Positions 51,847-61,152 of a stretch of DNA of 64,000 nt are shown piece by piece. Source of the DNA: Chitinimonas viridis. Its GTDB lineage: Bacteria > Pseudomonadota > Gammaproteobacteria > Burkholderiales > Chitinimonadaceae. The DNA lies in assembly GCF_030409555.1 (NCBI RefSeq), contig NZ_JAUFPU010000002.1, positions 1-64,000 of the forward strand, in the 5' to 3' direction. Under the pieces are notes generated by a model. It worked only from the letters and a program-made list of their open reading frames with translations. It was not told the origin of the DNA and made no database searches. How positions within the stretch are numbered: position 1 is the stretch's first letter; every line of letters starts with the position of its first letter. The position numbers were made by a program, and so were the translations under genes.

Positions 51847-52662
51847 ATGCAATTGCTCGGTATCGATTTCACCAGCCGCCCCACCAGGCGCAAGCCCATT
51901 ACCGTCGCCCTGGGCCAACGTGAGGGCACCGTGCTGAGGCTGACCGCCATCCAGCGCCTGCCCGACTTCGCCGCATTTGAAGCCCTGCTGGCCCAAGCTG
52001 GCCCGTGGCTGGCCGCTTGCGATTTCCCCTTCGGCCTGCCAAGGGCGCTGGTGGTCAATCAGGGCTGGCCCACTGATTGGCCCAGTCTAATGAACCACCT
52101 TGCCACGCTCGATAGAGCCCGCTTGCGCGAGATCTGCAAAGCCTATTGCGACGCCCGCCCGGCCGGTAGCAAGTTTGCCCACCGGGCAACCGATCTGCAG
52201 GCACGCTCCAGTCCGTCGATGAAATGGGTCAATCCCCCGGTGCTCTACATGTTGCATGAAGGCGCCGTGCGCCTGCGGCAATCCGGCATCACCGTCGCCG
52301 GTCTGCACATGGGCGACCCGGCACGCATCGCCGTGGAGGGCTACCCCGCCCTCGCCGCCCGCACCGTCATAGGCAACGCCAGCTACAAGAGCGACAGCAA
52401 GCAAAAGCAGACCGCCGAGCGCCGTGCTCGCCGGCTGGATATCGTGCAAGCCTTACAGCAAGGCCACCCCAGCCTGGGGCTGCGCCTGGCCAGCGCAGAC
52501 CCTGGCCTGCTGAGCGCCCTGGTGGAAGACCCCACCGCCGATCTGCTCGACGCCGTGCTATGCCTGATGCAGGCAGGCTGGGCCAGCCAACGTGCGCACT
52601 ACGGCCTACCTGCGGATATGGATGTATTGGAGGGGTGGATCGTCAGCGCAGCGCCGGACTAA
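51847..52662 (+). CDS. DUF429 domain protein
   Basis: 271 residues of the DUF429 RNase H-like superfamily. It starts GIDFTSRPTRRKPITVA, the acidic metal-site pattern, with CDFPFGLPRALV, EGYPALAARTVIGNASYK and a C-terminal DLLDAVLCLMQAGWA. The biochemical role is unknown. Divergent from the binding-protein gene with about 200 bp between. Confidence 0.83.
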   Translation: MQLLGIDFTSRPTRRKPITVALGQREGTVLRLTAIQRLPDFAAFEALLAQAGPWLAACDFPFGLPRALVVNQGWPTDWPSLMNHLATLDRARLREICKAYCDARPAGSKFAHRATDLQARSSPSMKWVNPPVLYMLHEGAVRLRQSGITVAGLHMGDPARIAVEGYPALAARTVIGNASYKSDSKQKQTAERRARRLDIVQALQQGHPSLGLRLASADPGLLSALVEDPTADLLDAVLCLMQAGWASQRAHYGLPADMDVLEGWIVSAAPD

Positions 52663-53021
52663 TCCGCTTCGCGGCCAAACCTAGGACCATTGTTCACCAC
52701 CATCCACAGCAGGACTCCGCTCAAACCCAGCAGCACCCCCTGCCTGAGCCATCGCCGCTGGCGCAATAGCGTCCAGGCCGATAGCGCCAAGGGCGCCACG
52801 CTGCGCACGCCACCGCCAGGCTGGGCGGCAAGCTGCCGCACCCGCCCACCAACCCAGCCCACCAGCGTGACCATGGCAAGCTGCTGCCACGGTCCGGCAG
52901 CATAGCTCGCCACGACACCAGCCTTGGCATCGATGATGGCGCTGCGGTAGTTTGCGCCATCACGTAGCAGGCGAGCTTTGCGCTCCGCCACATTCATCAC
53001 CGCGATAGCGGGATACGACAT
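52659..53021 (-). CDS. YqjK-like small membrane protein
   Basis: 120 residues from MSYPAIAVMNVAERKARLL. It has a basic N-terminal helix (AERKARLLRDGANYRSA), one or two membrane stretches (about 45-60 and 95-113). AAGGAG six bases before 53021 fixes the start. It lies downstream of the YqjD- and YqjE-like genes, which gives the YqjD-YqjE-YqjK order known from enterobacteria. Confidence 0.65.
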   Translation of the reverse strand: MSYPAIAVMNVAERKARLLRDGANYRSAIIDAKAGVVASYAAGPWQQLAMVTLVGWVGGRVRQLAAQPGGGVRSVAPLALSAWTLLRQRRWLRQGVLLGLSGVLLWMVVNNGPRFGREAD

Positions 53022-53046
53022 GCCCAACTCCTTGTGCAACGCTGTG

Positions 53047-53445
53047 CTACAGCAGGGTTTCTCTATCCGCTCTCAGCTCTACCATGGTTGCCGGCAGCGA
53101 CAGTTTTCCCTGGCGCAACATATTGCGGGCATACAGTAGCAATGCAACCGTCAGGCAGCCAAACACGGACGCCATGACGGCCAGTATCACCCAGCTCAAC
53201 TGGGCCCAGGTCAGGTACACGATCAGCATCGTACTGTAAGCGATGGCAAACCAGCCCGACATCAGCGCAAGCGCACACACCATAGTCAGCTTGAATAGCT
53301 GATTGCGTGCCTCAGACAGCTCCAATGCGGCCAGTTCCAGGCGGGTAAGCAGCAGGCCCAGGCTGTTGCGGGCCAGGCCAGCCAGGCCGGCTAGCAAGCC
53401 CGCCACCGGCCTGGTTGTTGTGGGCGTATCCACGAGATCGCTCAC
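53047..53445 (-). CDS. Phage-holin-X/YqjE-type membrane protein
   Basis: 132 residues. A helix (LLAGLAGLARNSLGLLLTRLELAALELSEARNQLFK) precedes two membrane helices (about 48-75 and 82-108), the pattern of the Actinobacterial holin-X/YqjE family. It acts in the inner membrane; function is not known. It follows the YqjD-like gene by 9 bp. Confidence 0.8.
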   Translation of the reverse strand: MSDLVDTPTTTRPVAGLLAGLAGLARNSLGLLLTRLELAALELSEARNQLFKLTMVCALALMSGWFAIAYSTMLIVYLTWAQLSWVILAVMASVFGCLTVALLLYARNMLRQGKLSLPATMVELRADRETLL

Positions 53446-53454
53446 CAGGATGGC

Positions 53455-53745
53455 TTATCGCCGGCCCAGGAACACACCTACCAGCAAGCCTGCGCCGGCT
53501 GCCATGCCGATGGCACGCCATGGGTTTTCCTTCACATAGTGATCGGTCGACGCAATGATCTTCTTGCCACCGGCCTGCACTTCCTGGGCTTTGGTCAAGG
53601 CGCTATCAAGCAGGCGCATACCGCGAGTGCGCGCCTCTTCTGCCTTTTCGCCAGTCAGGGCGGCAGCAGACTGAAACAACGCCTGTGCGTCCGTTACCAA
53701 GGTCTTCAGGTCGTGGTCTACCGCATTCGAGCGAACTTCATTCAT
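53455..53745 (-). CDS. ElaB/YqjD/DUF883 membrane-anchored protein
   Basis: 96 residues. A long N-terminal amphipathic helix (8-70) is followed by the conserved VKENPWRAIGMAAGAGLLVGVFLGRR membrane tail. In E. coli YqjD ties ribosomes to the membrane in stationary phase. It leads a three-gene operon. Confidence 0.9.
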   Translation of the reverse strand: MNEVRSNAVDHDLKTLVTDAQALFQSAAALTGEKAEEARTRGMRLLDSALTKAQEVQAGGKKIIASTDHYVKENPWRAIGMAAGAGLLVGVFLGRR

Positions 53746-53784
53746 GATTGACTCCTAGGGTGGTTGGGTAATACAAGTACAAGC

Positions 53785-54675
53785 TCAGCGTTGGCTGACC
53801 TTGCCGTTTTCATCTGACAGGACTATCTCTACCCGCCGGTTGAGTTGCCGGTTTTCCGGCGTATCGTTGCCAGCCACGGGGTGGGATTCACCATAGCCAC
53901 GCACGATCACCCGGTTACTACTGACGCCCATCTCCTGCAGTGCGCCCCATACGGCTGCGGCCCGTCGTTCGGATAAAGCCTGGTTGTGCATGGCTGTACC
54001 GGTGCTATCGGCAAAACCTTCCACCAACACCGAGCGCGAGGGGTTTTGTTGCAATACCAAGGCTACTTTCTGCGCAGTACGCATACCCTCCGCGTTCAGC
54101 CGTGCCAGATCGGTGCCAAACAACATGTCGCCAAAGGTAATCACCATGCCGCGCTCGGTCTTCTTGGCGGCCAGTTCCGCCAATTGGGCCTCCAGCTGAG
54201 CATTGCGCGACTGGGCTGCCAAAGCCTGGCCCTGTGCGGCACTGGTGGCATCCTGTGCCTGTTGTGCCGCCGCTCTGGCTTGGGCTGCGCTCAGATTGGC
54301 CTGGTCAGCTTCGATGGTGCGTTGATCCAACCGCATCTGGTCGCGCTGTTTGCCGGCATTGGTCACATCGGCCTCAGCCGCTTTCTGCTTGGCCACTTCC
54401 TGCGTCAGGGCAATCTTTTGCTTGGCCATATAGGCCTGCAGGTTGATAGCCTCTGTGCTGTCGTTGCGGCTGGCCGCATCATTGGCCAGCCCAAGGGCAT
54501 CACGCGCCTGCGTCAGTTCCAGGCTGGCATAGCGCGCCACATCCGGGTTGCTCTGCGCTGCTAGAAAATCGCTGCGCGTCTGTTCCAGCAAGCTGGTGGT
54601 GGTCGGCATGCTGCTACAAGCGCCGATGAGTAAAGTCACCCCCAGCAAGGCAGGGCTCAGGTGGAATGCTTTCAT
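53785..54675 (-). CDS. OmpA-family peptidoglycan-binding lipoprotein
   Basis: 296 residues. A lipoprotein signal ends in LIGAC (lipobox), an Ala/Gln coiled coil covers about 45-170 and contains DUF4398-like repeats (LELTQARDALGLANDA), and a C-terminal OmpA domain has VLVEGFADSTGTAMHNQALSERRAAAV and VRGYGESHPVAGNDTPENRQLNRRVEI. It should tether the envelope to peptidoglycan. The start is the ATG at 54675. The upstream DUF4398 lipoprotein is probably co-expressed. Confidence 0.9.
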   Translation of the reverse strand: MKAFHLSPALLGVTLLIGACSSMPTTTSLLEQTRSDFLAAQSNPDVARYASLELTQARDALGLANDAASRNDSTEAINLQAYMAKQKIALTQEVAKQKAAEADVTNAGKQRDQMRLDQRTIEADQANLSAAQARAAAQQAQDATSAAQGQALAAQSRNAQLEAQLAELAAKKTERGMVITFGDMLFGTDLARLNAEGMRTAQKVALVLQQNPSRSVLVEGFADSTGTAMHNQALSERRAAAVWGALQEMGVSSNRVIVRGYGESHPVAGNDTPENRQLNRRVEIVLSDENGKVSQR

Positions 54676-54757
54676 GATCTTGTCCTTATAAAATTGCAGC
54701 AGCCCCATGTGGCGTTGCAGCGGTCGCAGTAGTAGGTAAACAGAAGTTACGCATGGC

Positions 54758-55135
54758 CTACTTGGCGCTACGCTCCAACTCTTCACGCAGAACCCGGATA
54801 TCGTCTTGCAAGGCATCTGCCGCCAGTTGGGCCTTGGCCGAATTGGCCTTGCTTTGCGCCAGCTTGGCGTCTGATTGCGCCTGGGTGGCCAACTCGCTGG
54901 CCCGCTTGTAGTCCTTGGCTGCCATGGCCTTATGCGCCAGGGCCATCTTTTCCCGCGCCAGGCTCATTTCAACCGGGGCAAACTGGGCGCCCCCTGCACC
55001 GGCCGCGTTGTCCACTGCAGCACTGGAAACCGCCACATCCGCCGTTGCAGGTGTCTTGAGGCTGCCGCAGCCGGCGGCAAAGGCCACTGCCACACCGCAC
55101 AGTGCTGCCTGCCATAGTCTCGATTGGTTTTTCAT
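54758..55135 (-). CDS. DUF4398 lipoprotein
   Basis: 125 residues. Signal VAFAAGC has a lipobox. The mature part carries the DUF4398 helix pattern (FAPVEMSLAREKMALAHKAMAAKDYKRASELATQAQSDAKLA), ending in a coiled coil. DUF4398 plus OmpA gene pairs are common in proteobacteria. Start at 55135, after GACAGAAAA. Confidence 0.85.
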   Translation of the reverse strand: MKNQSRLWQAALCGVAVAFAAGCGSLKTPATADVAVSSAAVDNAAGAGGAQFAPVEMSLAREKMALAHKAMAAKDYKRASELATQAQSDAKLAQSKANSAKAQLAADALQDDIRVLREELERSAK

Positions 55136-55469
55136 TTTTCTGTCCCCGGTAGTGAGCCGAGGGTGAAATTGCCCTCGATGCGGCAAGTTATAGGCGTGTA
55201 CCGCCATCCAATCGGTGCGCTGTCGCACATACGAAGCACGGATTACCGCCGGCCTTGCTTGCCTCCAGCCTGCCGTGCCTCGCCCCCATTTAACGGCGCC
55301 TATGTACTCCACCGTACCGACTATCCATAGGGCGTGCGCCTAGCCTTGGTTTGTCTCTGGGGCGTATGCCAGTCAGGCGTCAGTACCAGCCATCCAGATA
55401 GGGTGATGCAGTTACTGATGCAGGCATGCCGATACCGCCCAGCACAGACTCACACGCAAGGAGCAGGAC
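55136..55469. other. Divergent upstream region
   Basis: No gene. TGATGCAG occurs twice, 12 bp apart (55404 and 55416), about 55 bp before csbD. No consensus promoter stands out. Confidence 0.4.
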
Positions 55470-55694
55470 ATGAACTGGGACATCGTTGAAAGTAATTGGA
55501 AGCACTACCAAGGCAAGGTCAAAGCCCATTGGAGCAAGCTGACCGACAAGCAACTGGCGCTGATCGCAGGCCAGCGGGTCGAGCTGGTAGGCAAGATTCA
55601 AGAGGCTTACGGTATTACCAAGGACGAAGCCGAGCAGGAAATACGGCGGTTTGAGCTTCGTAACAAGGTGGGGGGGCCTACGCTCCCGCTATAG
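55470..55694 (+). CDS. CsbD family stress protein
   Basis: 74 residues. NWDIVESNWKHYQGKVKAHWSKLTDKQLALIAGQRVELVGKIQ fits the CsbD/YjbJ family, a general-stress hydrophilic protein. AAGGAG lies nine bases before the ATG. GlsB- and BON-type genes follow on the same strand. Confidence 0.9.
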   Translation: MNWDIVESNWKHYQGKVKAHWSKLTDKQLALIAGQRVELVGKIQEAYGITKDEAEQEIRRFELRNKVGGPTLPL

Positions 55695-55744
55695 CGCAGT
55701 GGGCAGTACCTGGCCGTAAGGGTGTTGCCCTGCAGGAGATCATC

Positions 55745-55999
55745 ATGTTGCTGTTCGCCTGGATCGTGCTCGGTCTGATCACTGGCATCAGCGCCAGCAT
55801 GATCGTCAATCGCTCAGGCCAGGGCATATGGCTGGACAGCCTGCTCGGTGCCGCCGGTGCACTGTTCTGCGGTTGGGTCTTTACCAGGCTGGGGATGCTG
55901 GACCTGACCGGTTTCACTTTTCACAGTGTCCTCGTTGCCATCATCGGCGCCGTATTGCTGATCGTGCTGTACCACAGCCTGGTTTGCGACACGGACTGA
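55745..55999 (+). CDS. GlsB/YeaQ/YmgE membrane protein
   Basis: 84 residues with three membrane helices and the G-x-I-x-G motifs (IVLGLITGISASMIV, LDSLLGAAGALFCGWVF). A typical stress-linked 'transglycosylase-associated' protein of unknown role. AGGAGATCATC lies before the ATG. Confidence 0.88.
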   Translation: MLLFAWIVLGLITGISASMIVNRSGQGIWLDSLLGAAGALFCGWVFTRLGMLDLTGFTFHSVLVAIIGAVLLIVLYHSLVCDTD

Positions 56000-56068
56000 C
56001 ATGCGTTCCCTGTTCAGGCAGGAAGCACCCGCTTTCTGCTGCTTTGCAACATCTCTGGAGGAAGCATC

Positions 56069-56383
56069 ATGAAGACGATCAAGCACTACCTATCCCTGTT
56101 GTTCCTGGGTGCCGTACTGGTATCAGCGCTGGGATGCGCGTCAACCAGCAAGCAGGAAAGCACCGGCGAGTACATAGATGACAGCCTGATCACCACCAAG
56201 GTAAAGGCCGCCATACTGGATTCGCCCACCCTGAAGGTGGCCGAGATCAACGTCGAGACCTTCAAAGGCGTGGTTCAGTTGAGTGGATTTGTCAGCTCAC
56301 AAGCCGCCATCAGCAAGGCGGTCGAGGTAGCCCGCAACGTCAAGGGCGTGAAGTCGGTCAAGGATGATATGCGCGTCAAGTAA
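56069..56383 (+). CDS. BON-domain lipoprotein
   Basis: 104 residues. Lipoprotein signal with LGC lipobox, then one BON domain (DSLITTKVKAAILDSPTLKVAEINVETFKGVVQLSGFV, ending VKSVKDDMRVK). Predicted periplasmic, outer-membrane-tied, osmotic or envelope stress. GGAGG precedes the ATG. Confidence 0.9.
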   Translation: MKTIKHYLSLLFLGAVLVSALGCASTSKQESTGEYIDDSLITTKVKAAILDSPTLKVAEINVETFKGVVQLSGFVSSQAAISKAVEVARNVKGVKSVKDDMRVK

Positions 56384-56425
56384 GGTAAGCGCGTCAGGTA
56401 TGTACAACGCCATCAGGCAGCGCTG

Positions 56426-57142
56426 CTACTTGATGGCGTTGGCACAATTGTTTGCCATCAAGCGGGTGTATTCATGCTTGACCACCCGGTAGCACTCGCA
56501 CACCCTTGCCTCCAGGCCCGGTCGATCAAGTACCAGTATGTGGCCGCGGCTGTACTGTATTAGCCCGTCCGCCTGCAAATGGCCGGCCGCCTCGGTCACC
56601 CCTTCCCGCCTGACGCCCAGCATGTTGGCGATCAATTCCTGGGTCATGACCAGTTCATTGCTTGTCAGGCGGTCCAGGCTCAGAAGCAGCCACCGGCACA
56701 ACTGTTGGTCTATGCAGTGGTGCCGATTGCAGACTGCCGTCTGCGCCATCTGGGTGATCAAGGCCTGAGTGTAACGCAGCAGGATATGCTGCAGCGGGCC
56801 ACCACGCTCGAACTCCTGCTTGAGCAACCACACCGGCAATCGGAACGCATAGCCGGCGCTCTGTACCAAGGCGCGGTTGGTACTGGTCTCTCCCCCCATG
56901 AACAAGGCAATGCCCACCATGCCGTCGTTTCCCACCACGGCAATCTCGGCCGAGGCACCATCCTCCATCACGTACAGCAAGGAGACAATGACGCTGACTG
57001 GGAAGTAGACATGCTTCTGAGTGCCGCCCGACTCGCATAACACCTGGCCCAGTATCAATCTGACAGGCTCCAGGTGCGGCAGTAGCCGCTCCATGATGGG
57101 TGCAGGCAGTGCAGCCAACAGTTTGTTCTGTCTCGCATCCAT
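56426..57142 (-). CDS. Crp/Fnr-family regulator (A)
   Basis: 238 residues. The N-terminal cNMP-binding-like fold includes VILGQVLCESGGTQKHVYFPVSVIVSLLYV with MEDGASAEIAVVGNDGMVGIALFMGG. The C-terminal helix-turn-helix is TQELIANMLGVRREGVTEAAGHLQ. There are no FNR-type cluster cysteines at the start. It is a close paralogue of the protein at 61153. AGGAGG lies about ten bases before the ATG. Confidence 0.88.
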   Translation of the reverse strand: MDARQNKLLAALPAPIMERLLPHLEPVRLILGQVLCESGGTQKHVYFPVSVIVSLLYVMEDGASAEIAVVGNDGMVGIALFMGGETSTNRALVQSAGYAFRLPVWLLKQEFERGGPLQHILLRYTQALITQMAQTAVCNRHHCIDQQLCRWLLLSLDRLTSNELVMTQELIANMLGVRREGVTEAAGHLQADGLIQYSRGHILVLDRPGLEARVCECYRVVKHEYTRLMANNCANAIK

Positions 57143-57387
57143 ACTGATGCTTCCTCCTGTTATCCCGGCTTGCAACCTGTCCGGCGGCAGCTGCCACCAT
57201 CGCAGATGGTGCTGCGCTATGTACGCCATCACACTGACGCACACGCAAGCTTGAGGTATTTGTATTGTTAGTAGGACATTTTACGCTGCAGCGCAGCATG
57301 GCAGAAATCTATCGGCCAGCCGGACTTTAATTACATGGCGCAGCAGCGTACCTGGCCCCCGTGACCCAACCCAGCAGGAGGAAAACC

Positions 57388-57993
57388 ATGGAAACGCTCG
57401 AAGATGCCAACTTGCGCCTGCGCAAGCGACTGATCCGATTGGCCGGCATGCTGCGCATTGCCCGGTACGGCGCGGACCACGATGTGCTGACCGGCCTGCC
57501 CAACCGGCGTTTGCTATACGACAGACTGCGGCAGGCCATGGCGATCTCCGCACGTCAGCACCGGCAATTGGCCGTCCTGATGCTGGACCTGGATGGTTTC
57601 AAGGCCATCAACGACACACTGGGCCATGCCCAGGGCGATTTGTTGCTACAACAGGTTGCCTATAGGCTGAACAGTTGCCTGCGTGTCAGCGATACGGCGG
57701 CCCGCCTGGGTGGGGATGAGTTCGTCATCATGCTGCCGGAAATCAACGGGGCCCTGTCGGTACTCACCATCATCGAGAAAATCCAGCAAAGCCTGTCGGC
57801 ACCGTACCTGTTGGCCACCAAGCAACTGCTCATAGGCGCCAGCATCGGGGTCGCACTCTACAATGGCGAGCAGCAGCAACCCCGGCAGTTGATAGAGCTG
57901 GCAGATCGCGACATGTACCGGATCAAGATCAGCAAGCAGGGCCTGCCGGTATCAGTGAGGGAAAGCATAACCGCCCTGCATGCCGAGATCTGA
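57388..57993 (+). CDS. Small diguanylate cyclase (GGDEF)
   Basis: 201 residues. A short helical lead (LEDANLRLRKRLIRLAGMLR) precedes a GGDEF domain with DVLTGLPNRRLL, VLMLDLDGFKAINDTLGHAQGD and the intact signature LGGDEF. It should make c-di-GMP. The start is 57388, six bases after AGGAGG. No membrane or sensor domain is present. The next frame overlaps its end. Confidence 0.9.
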   Translation: METLEDANLRLRKRLIRLAGMLRIARYGADHDVLTGLPNRRLLYDRLRQAMAISARQHRQLAVLMLDLDGFKAINDTLGHAQGDLLLQQVAYRLNSCLRVSDTAARLGGDEFVIMLPEINGALSVLTIIEKIQQSLSAPYLLATKQLLIGASIGVALYNGEQQQPRQLIELADRDMYRIKISKQGLPVSVRESITALHAEI

Positions 57994-58042
57994 TCTCCGC
58001 ATTTTGGGGTGGGTTACATCCAGAGCGGAGCAACGAAATATC

Positions 58043-58543
58043 ATGGATACCACCTTATATCCGGCACAGGCGATCATGGGGGGCGCAGTGCCTCCCGCCG
58101 TGATCGCCACCATCCACCGTATCAGCCACACTAGCCGTGCGGACGACCAGATGGCGTCTGTTAGTGCCTTGATCCTGAACACGACCACCCAACGTACCCA
58201 ACTTCTGCAGAATCTGATACATCGCCTGATGACTGCGCCACATCGCCTGCCGACAACCCATGTCGACCGCGTTGCATTAGCGCCCGTCCGCCACCGGGCG
58301 TCATACCAAATGGCCGATCTGCGCAGCGCTTCGCAAGCAAGCGCAGCGCATCAGCAGAACGGGCGCTATGCAGCCAGCGGCCTGCACAAACAGGCGGCCA
58401 GCAAGCATGAAGCCGCTGCGCAGCTCCACCGCGAAGCCGCGGCCTTGCACGAGGCAGCACAGCCAATCGAGGCGCGTGCCGCGGCGGATCGCGCCCTCAG
58501 CAGCAGCGCGCAGGCCCACCTGACGTCGGCAGCAGCAGAGTAG
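58043..58543 (+). CDS. Hypothetical Ala/His-rich protein
   Basis: 166 residues from MDTTLYPAQAIMGG. The first half is mixed; the second half (SASQASAAHQQNGRYAASGLHKQAASKHEAAAQLHREAAALHEAA) is a repetitive helical Ala/His/Gln region. No family recognised and the ribosome site is weak. Confidence 0.5.
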   Translation: MDTTLYPAQAIMGGAVPPAVIATIHRISHTSRADDQMASVSALILNTTTQRTQLLQNLIHRLMTAPHRLPTTHVDRVALAPVRHRASYQMADLRSASQASAAHQQNGRYAASGLHKQAASKHEAAAQLHREAAALHEAAQPIEARAAADRALSSSAQAHLTSAAAE

Positions 58544-58681
58544 AGCCTCCCGTTCGGGTAATCCACGTCCTCTCAGCGTCTGTGACTAGCCTGCAACTCA
58601 TCGCGCGCAGCAGGCAGCAATGGGGCACGGCAAGTCTGCACCATCCGAAACAACAGCATTGTTAGGCCAGGGTGCCAAATA

Positions 58682-58711
58682 AAGGCAGGGGGTTCTTCCC
58701 CCTGCCTTTTG
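58682..58711. terminator. Terminator between 58.5 and 58.7 kb
   Basis: AAAGGCAGGGGG pairs with CCCCCTGCCTTT. It can end the minus-strand gene at 58725 or the plus-strand gene at 58043. Confidence 0.85.
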
Positions 58712-58724
58712 CAACTGTTCCCGC

Positions 58725-59004
58725 TTACTTATGCGGCAAGCTGATTGCCCGTATACGTAGCAAGCGTTTAAGTAACTTGCGATAACTGTTGAAACGCTGA
58801 CTGAGCCAATACCGATAGTGGCTTGTAACTGTAGGAAAATCTGCAGGCCGTCCTGGCTCTCTTGGCGACTCGTCCGAAGCGGGCATAGCCTGCGCATGGT
58901 AGCGGTACGGCCTGGCCTCCAGCACGGGCGAACCGTCCGTGGTCATATTGGCATTGGCCAGCTTGTCGGCCACGATGGTGCTAAGGGTGTGCTTGGATTG
59001 CATG
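58725..59004 (-). CDS. Hypothetical basic protein
   Basis: About 92 residues from MQSKHTLSTIVADKLANANM, with a Tyr/Arg-rich end (SHYRYWLSQRFNSYRKLLKRLLRIR) that looks like a basic amphipathic helix. The start is uncertain; upstream in-frame ATGs exist at several places. No family recognised. Confidence 0.4.
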
Positions 59005-59216
59005 ATATGGCCTTGTGCCAGGGCACGGGTTAAGCGGCGCCTAGCCACTGGGGGTAGTATCAAGCAGCGCCTGTCCATAGCGTGTACCTGCCCTGTCACC
59101 CAGTCTGTGCGCTGGCAGACAAGGCCCATACGTGGCATATCCATCTGGTAGCCCCCCCAAAAAAACAGGGCGGGGCCACGCACCGCGCGGACCCGCCCCA
59201 AGGGCACAGGGAACTA

Positions 59217-60029
59217 TCAGTTACGTGGTTCGCCTCGGCGATTGACTGTCACAGTGCTACCTGGCGCATACGCCATCTGCACTCGATGCTCCACCCCACG
59301 GAAGTCATAGGTCACATCCCAATACTCCGGTCGGGTATGCCTATGGCTGGTGGTGCAGCGCTGTACGTCCTGGGTGTAGGTTTGCTGTCCATTGCGGTCG
59401 CGGCCGATATTGGCACCGACCACTGCCCCGGCAGCCGCGCCACCAGCAGTCGCCAGATCACGGCCTCGACCGCCGCCGACCTGGTGCCCCAGCACGCCGC
59501 CTATCAAGGCCCCCATGATGGCGCCAGGCACATTGGTATCACGCCGGTTCTCGCTCACCTGCTCCCGCTCTACCCAGCACCGTTGCTCCGCCGAGCCCAG
59601 AATGGCGCGCACCGAGGTCACATGGGCTTGATACAGGCGTTCATTGTTACGCCGCCGATTGTCGTAAACCGGCAAAGGGTCGGGCGCATAGCGATCATCG
59701 TCAAAACGAGCGTTGCCGGCCACGATACGCACCGAAGACACACGGTCGTTCAAGCCCATGGCGGCCAGCGAAGCATATCGGCCAGGACGTAGTACCGTGC
59801 AATTACCCCGATAACGTGAATCGACACAGGCCTCCCAGCGGTCGCTCAGCACCACCACCGATGAGGCGCGGTCGTTAAAGCCATACTGCTGGAAATTGCT
59901 GACTTGCCTGCCTGTCGTAAAGGAGCGGCCCTCAAAGCCCTCTCGCTCATAGAATGTCACCTGCGCCGCTGCCTGGGTCGCGATAGCCGCAACAGCCAGC
60001 GCCAGCGCTGTTCTCCAATAGGTATGCAT
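59217..60029 (-). CDS. Secreted beta/gamma-crystallin-like protein with glycine-zipper domain
   Basis: 270 residues. Signal peptide ALALAVAAIATQAAAQ. Two crystallin-type Greek-key-like repeats follow (VTFYEREGFEGRSFTTG, SSVVVLSDRWEACVDSRYRGNCTVLRPGRYASL). A glycine-zipper 2TM segment comes next (PGAIMGALIGGVLGHQVGGG, GAAAGAVVGANIG), then a C-terminal beta region with QDVQRC. Outer-membrane or envelope location likely. The ATG at 60029 has AGGAGG upstream. Confidence 0.85.
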   Translation of the reverse strand: MHTYWRTALALAVAAIATQAAAQVTFYEREGFEGRSFTTGRQVSNFQQYGFNDRASSVVVLSDRWEACVDSRYRGNCTVLRPGRYASLAAMGLNDRVSSVRIVAGNARFDDDRYAPDPLPVYDNRRRNNERLYQAHVTSVRAILGSAEQRCWVEREQVSENRRDTNVPGAIMGALIGGVLGHQVGGGRGRDLATAGGAAAGAVVGANIGRDRNGQQTYTQDVQRCTTSHRHTRPEYWDVTYDFRGVEHRVQMAYAPGSTVTVNRRGEPRN

Positions 60030-60192
60030 TGATGCCTCCTGCAATGGGTTGTGCATGCCAAAGGCCTGACTCACGCCTTGCTCGTACCGGATCTCACGAG
60101 ATACATGCCACAGGCCGGTCAGCCCAATATGGCGTAGTCCCACATTGGCATCTGTACGGCGTCGTACATTGGCGAAGATTTGATTGCGTGAC

Positions 60193-60885
60193 TCAATGCA
60201 TCTGCGCCGCGTAGTCGCGCAGATCCTTGGCATAGCAGCTGCAGGCCTCTGCCTCTAGCCCTAGGCGATCCAGCACCGTCAATTCGCCACGCCGGTAGCT
60301 GATCAAACCGCTGGCCTGCATGGCGCTGGCCGCCTGGGTAATGCTGACCCGGCGCACCCCCAGCATGTAGGCGAGAAACTCCTGGGTCATGTGGAAGTGA
60401 TCGGCATGGGCGCGATCCTGGCTCATCAGCAGCCACCGGGCCAGCCGAGGCCCTATCATGTGCACATGCAGGCAGGCCGCCGAGGAAGCCATCTGGGCCA
60501 GTAGCACATAGATGTAGCGATGCATGGCCCGGCGCAATGCACTGCTGCGGCCCAACTCATGGGTAAACGCCTCTGCCTTGATGCGCAAGGCACTACCGGG
60601 CCCCTGCACCACGGCATGCAGCGGCACCTTGGCCACATTCAGCGCCAGTTGTACTCCCACCATACCCTCCGACCCCACCATACCCACCTCCAGGGCGGGT
60701 TTGCCATCTATCATCGCCACCAGCGAAATAAAACTGTCGGTGGGGAAGTAAGCAAAGCGGGTTGGTTTGCCGGGCTCGCACAATACCTCGGACATCAAAA
60801 GCTGCACCGGCTCGCATAGGCCCAGCAGGTGCGCCCTGTCCTTGCGCGGCAGCGTGGCAATCAGGTGGTTCTCGGTGGTAGACAA
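60193..60885 (-). CDS. Crp/Fnr-family regulator (B)
   Basis: 230 residues, start TTG at 60885 after GGGAGA; no ATG suits. The nucleotide-fold part is VLCEPGKPTRFAYFPTDSFISLVAMIDGKPALEVGMVGSEGMVGVQLALNV, and the HTH is TQEFLAYMLGVRRVSITQAASAM. It is more distant from regulators A and C than they are from each other. Confidence 0.85.
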   Translation of the reverse strand: MSTTENHLIATLPRKDRAHLLGLCEPVQLLMSEVLCEPGKPTRFAYFPTDSFISLVAMIDGKPALEVGMVGSEGMVGVQLALNVAKVPLHAVVQGPGSALRIKAEAFTHELGRSSALRRAMHRYIYVLLAQMASSAACLHVHMIGPRLARWLLMSQDRAHADHFHMTQEFLAYMLGVRRVSITQAASAMQASGLISYRRGELTVLDRLGLEAEACSCYAKDLRDYAAQMH

Positions 60886-61152
60886 GCCGTTCTCCCTTGT
60901 GAGGCCTGTCTGCAAATGGCAGATAGGCTGCAGGCCTAAAGGCGGTTGTCCGCCATCTACCTGTCGGGGTCGTTCAGCCGGTTGGCCTACCACGCAATGC
61001 CGTGACTAACTGTGCTTGACTGCTGTCTTCTGTTTGGCCTGGCGGGTAGGCATCGGGGAAGCACCCCAACTTGAGTCTGGGTCAGATCTGGCCTTGCCGT
61101 CTGTCTGCCAGCGGACAGAGCACCGTAGGGGTGCCGATCAAACAAACGACGA

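Noticed and set aside
60885-60993. Longer ATG start for Crp-like regulator B
   Set aside because: The N-terminal extension to 60993 has no family similarity. The TTG at 60885 has a ribosome site at the right distance.
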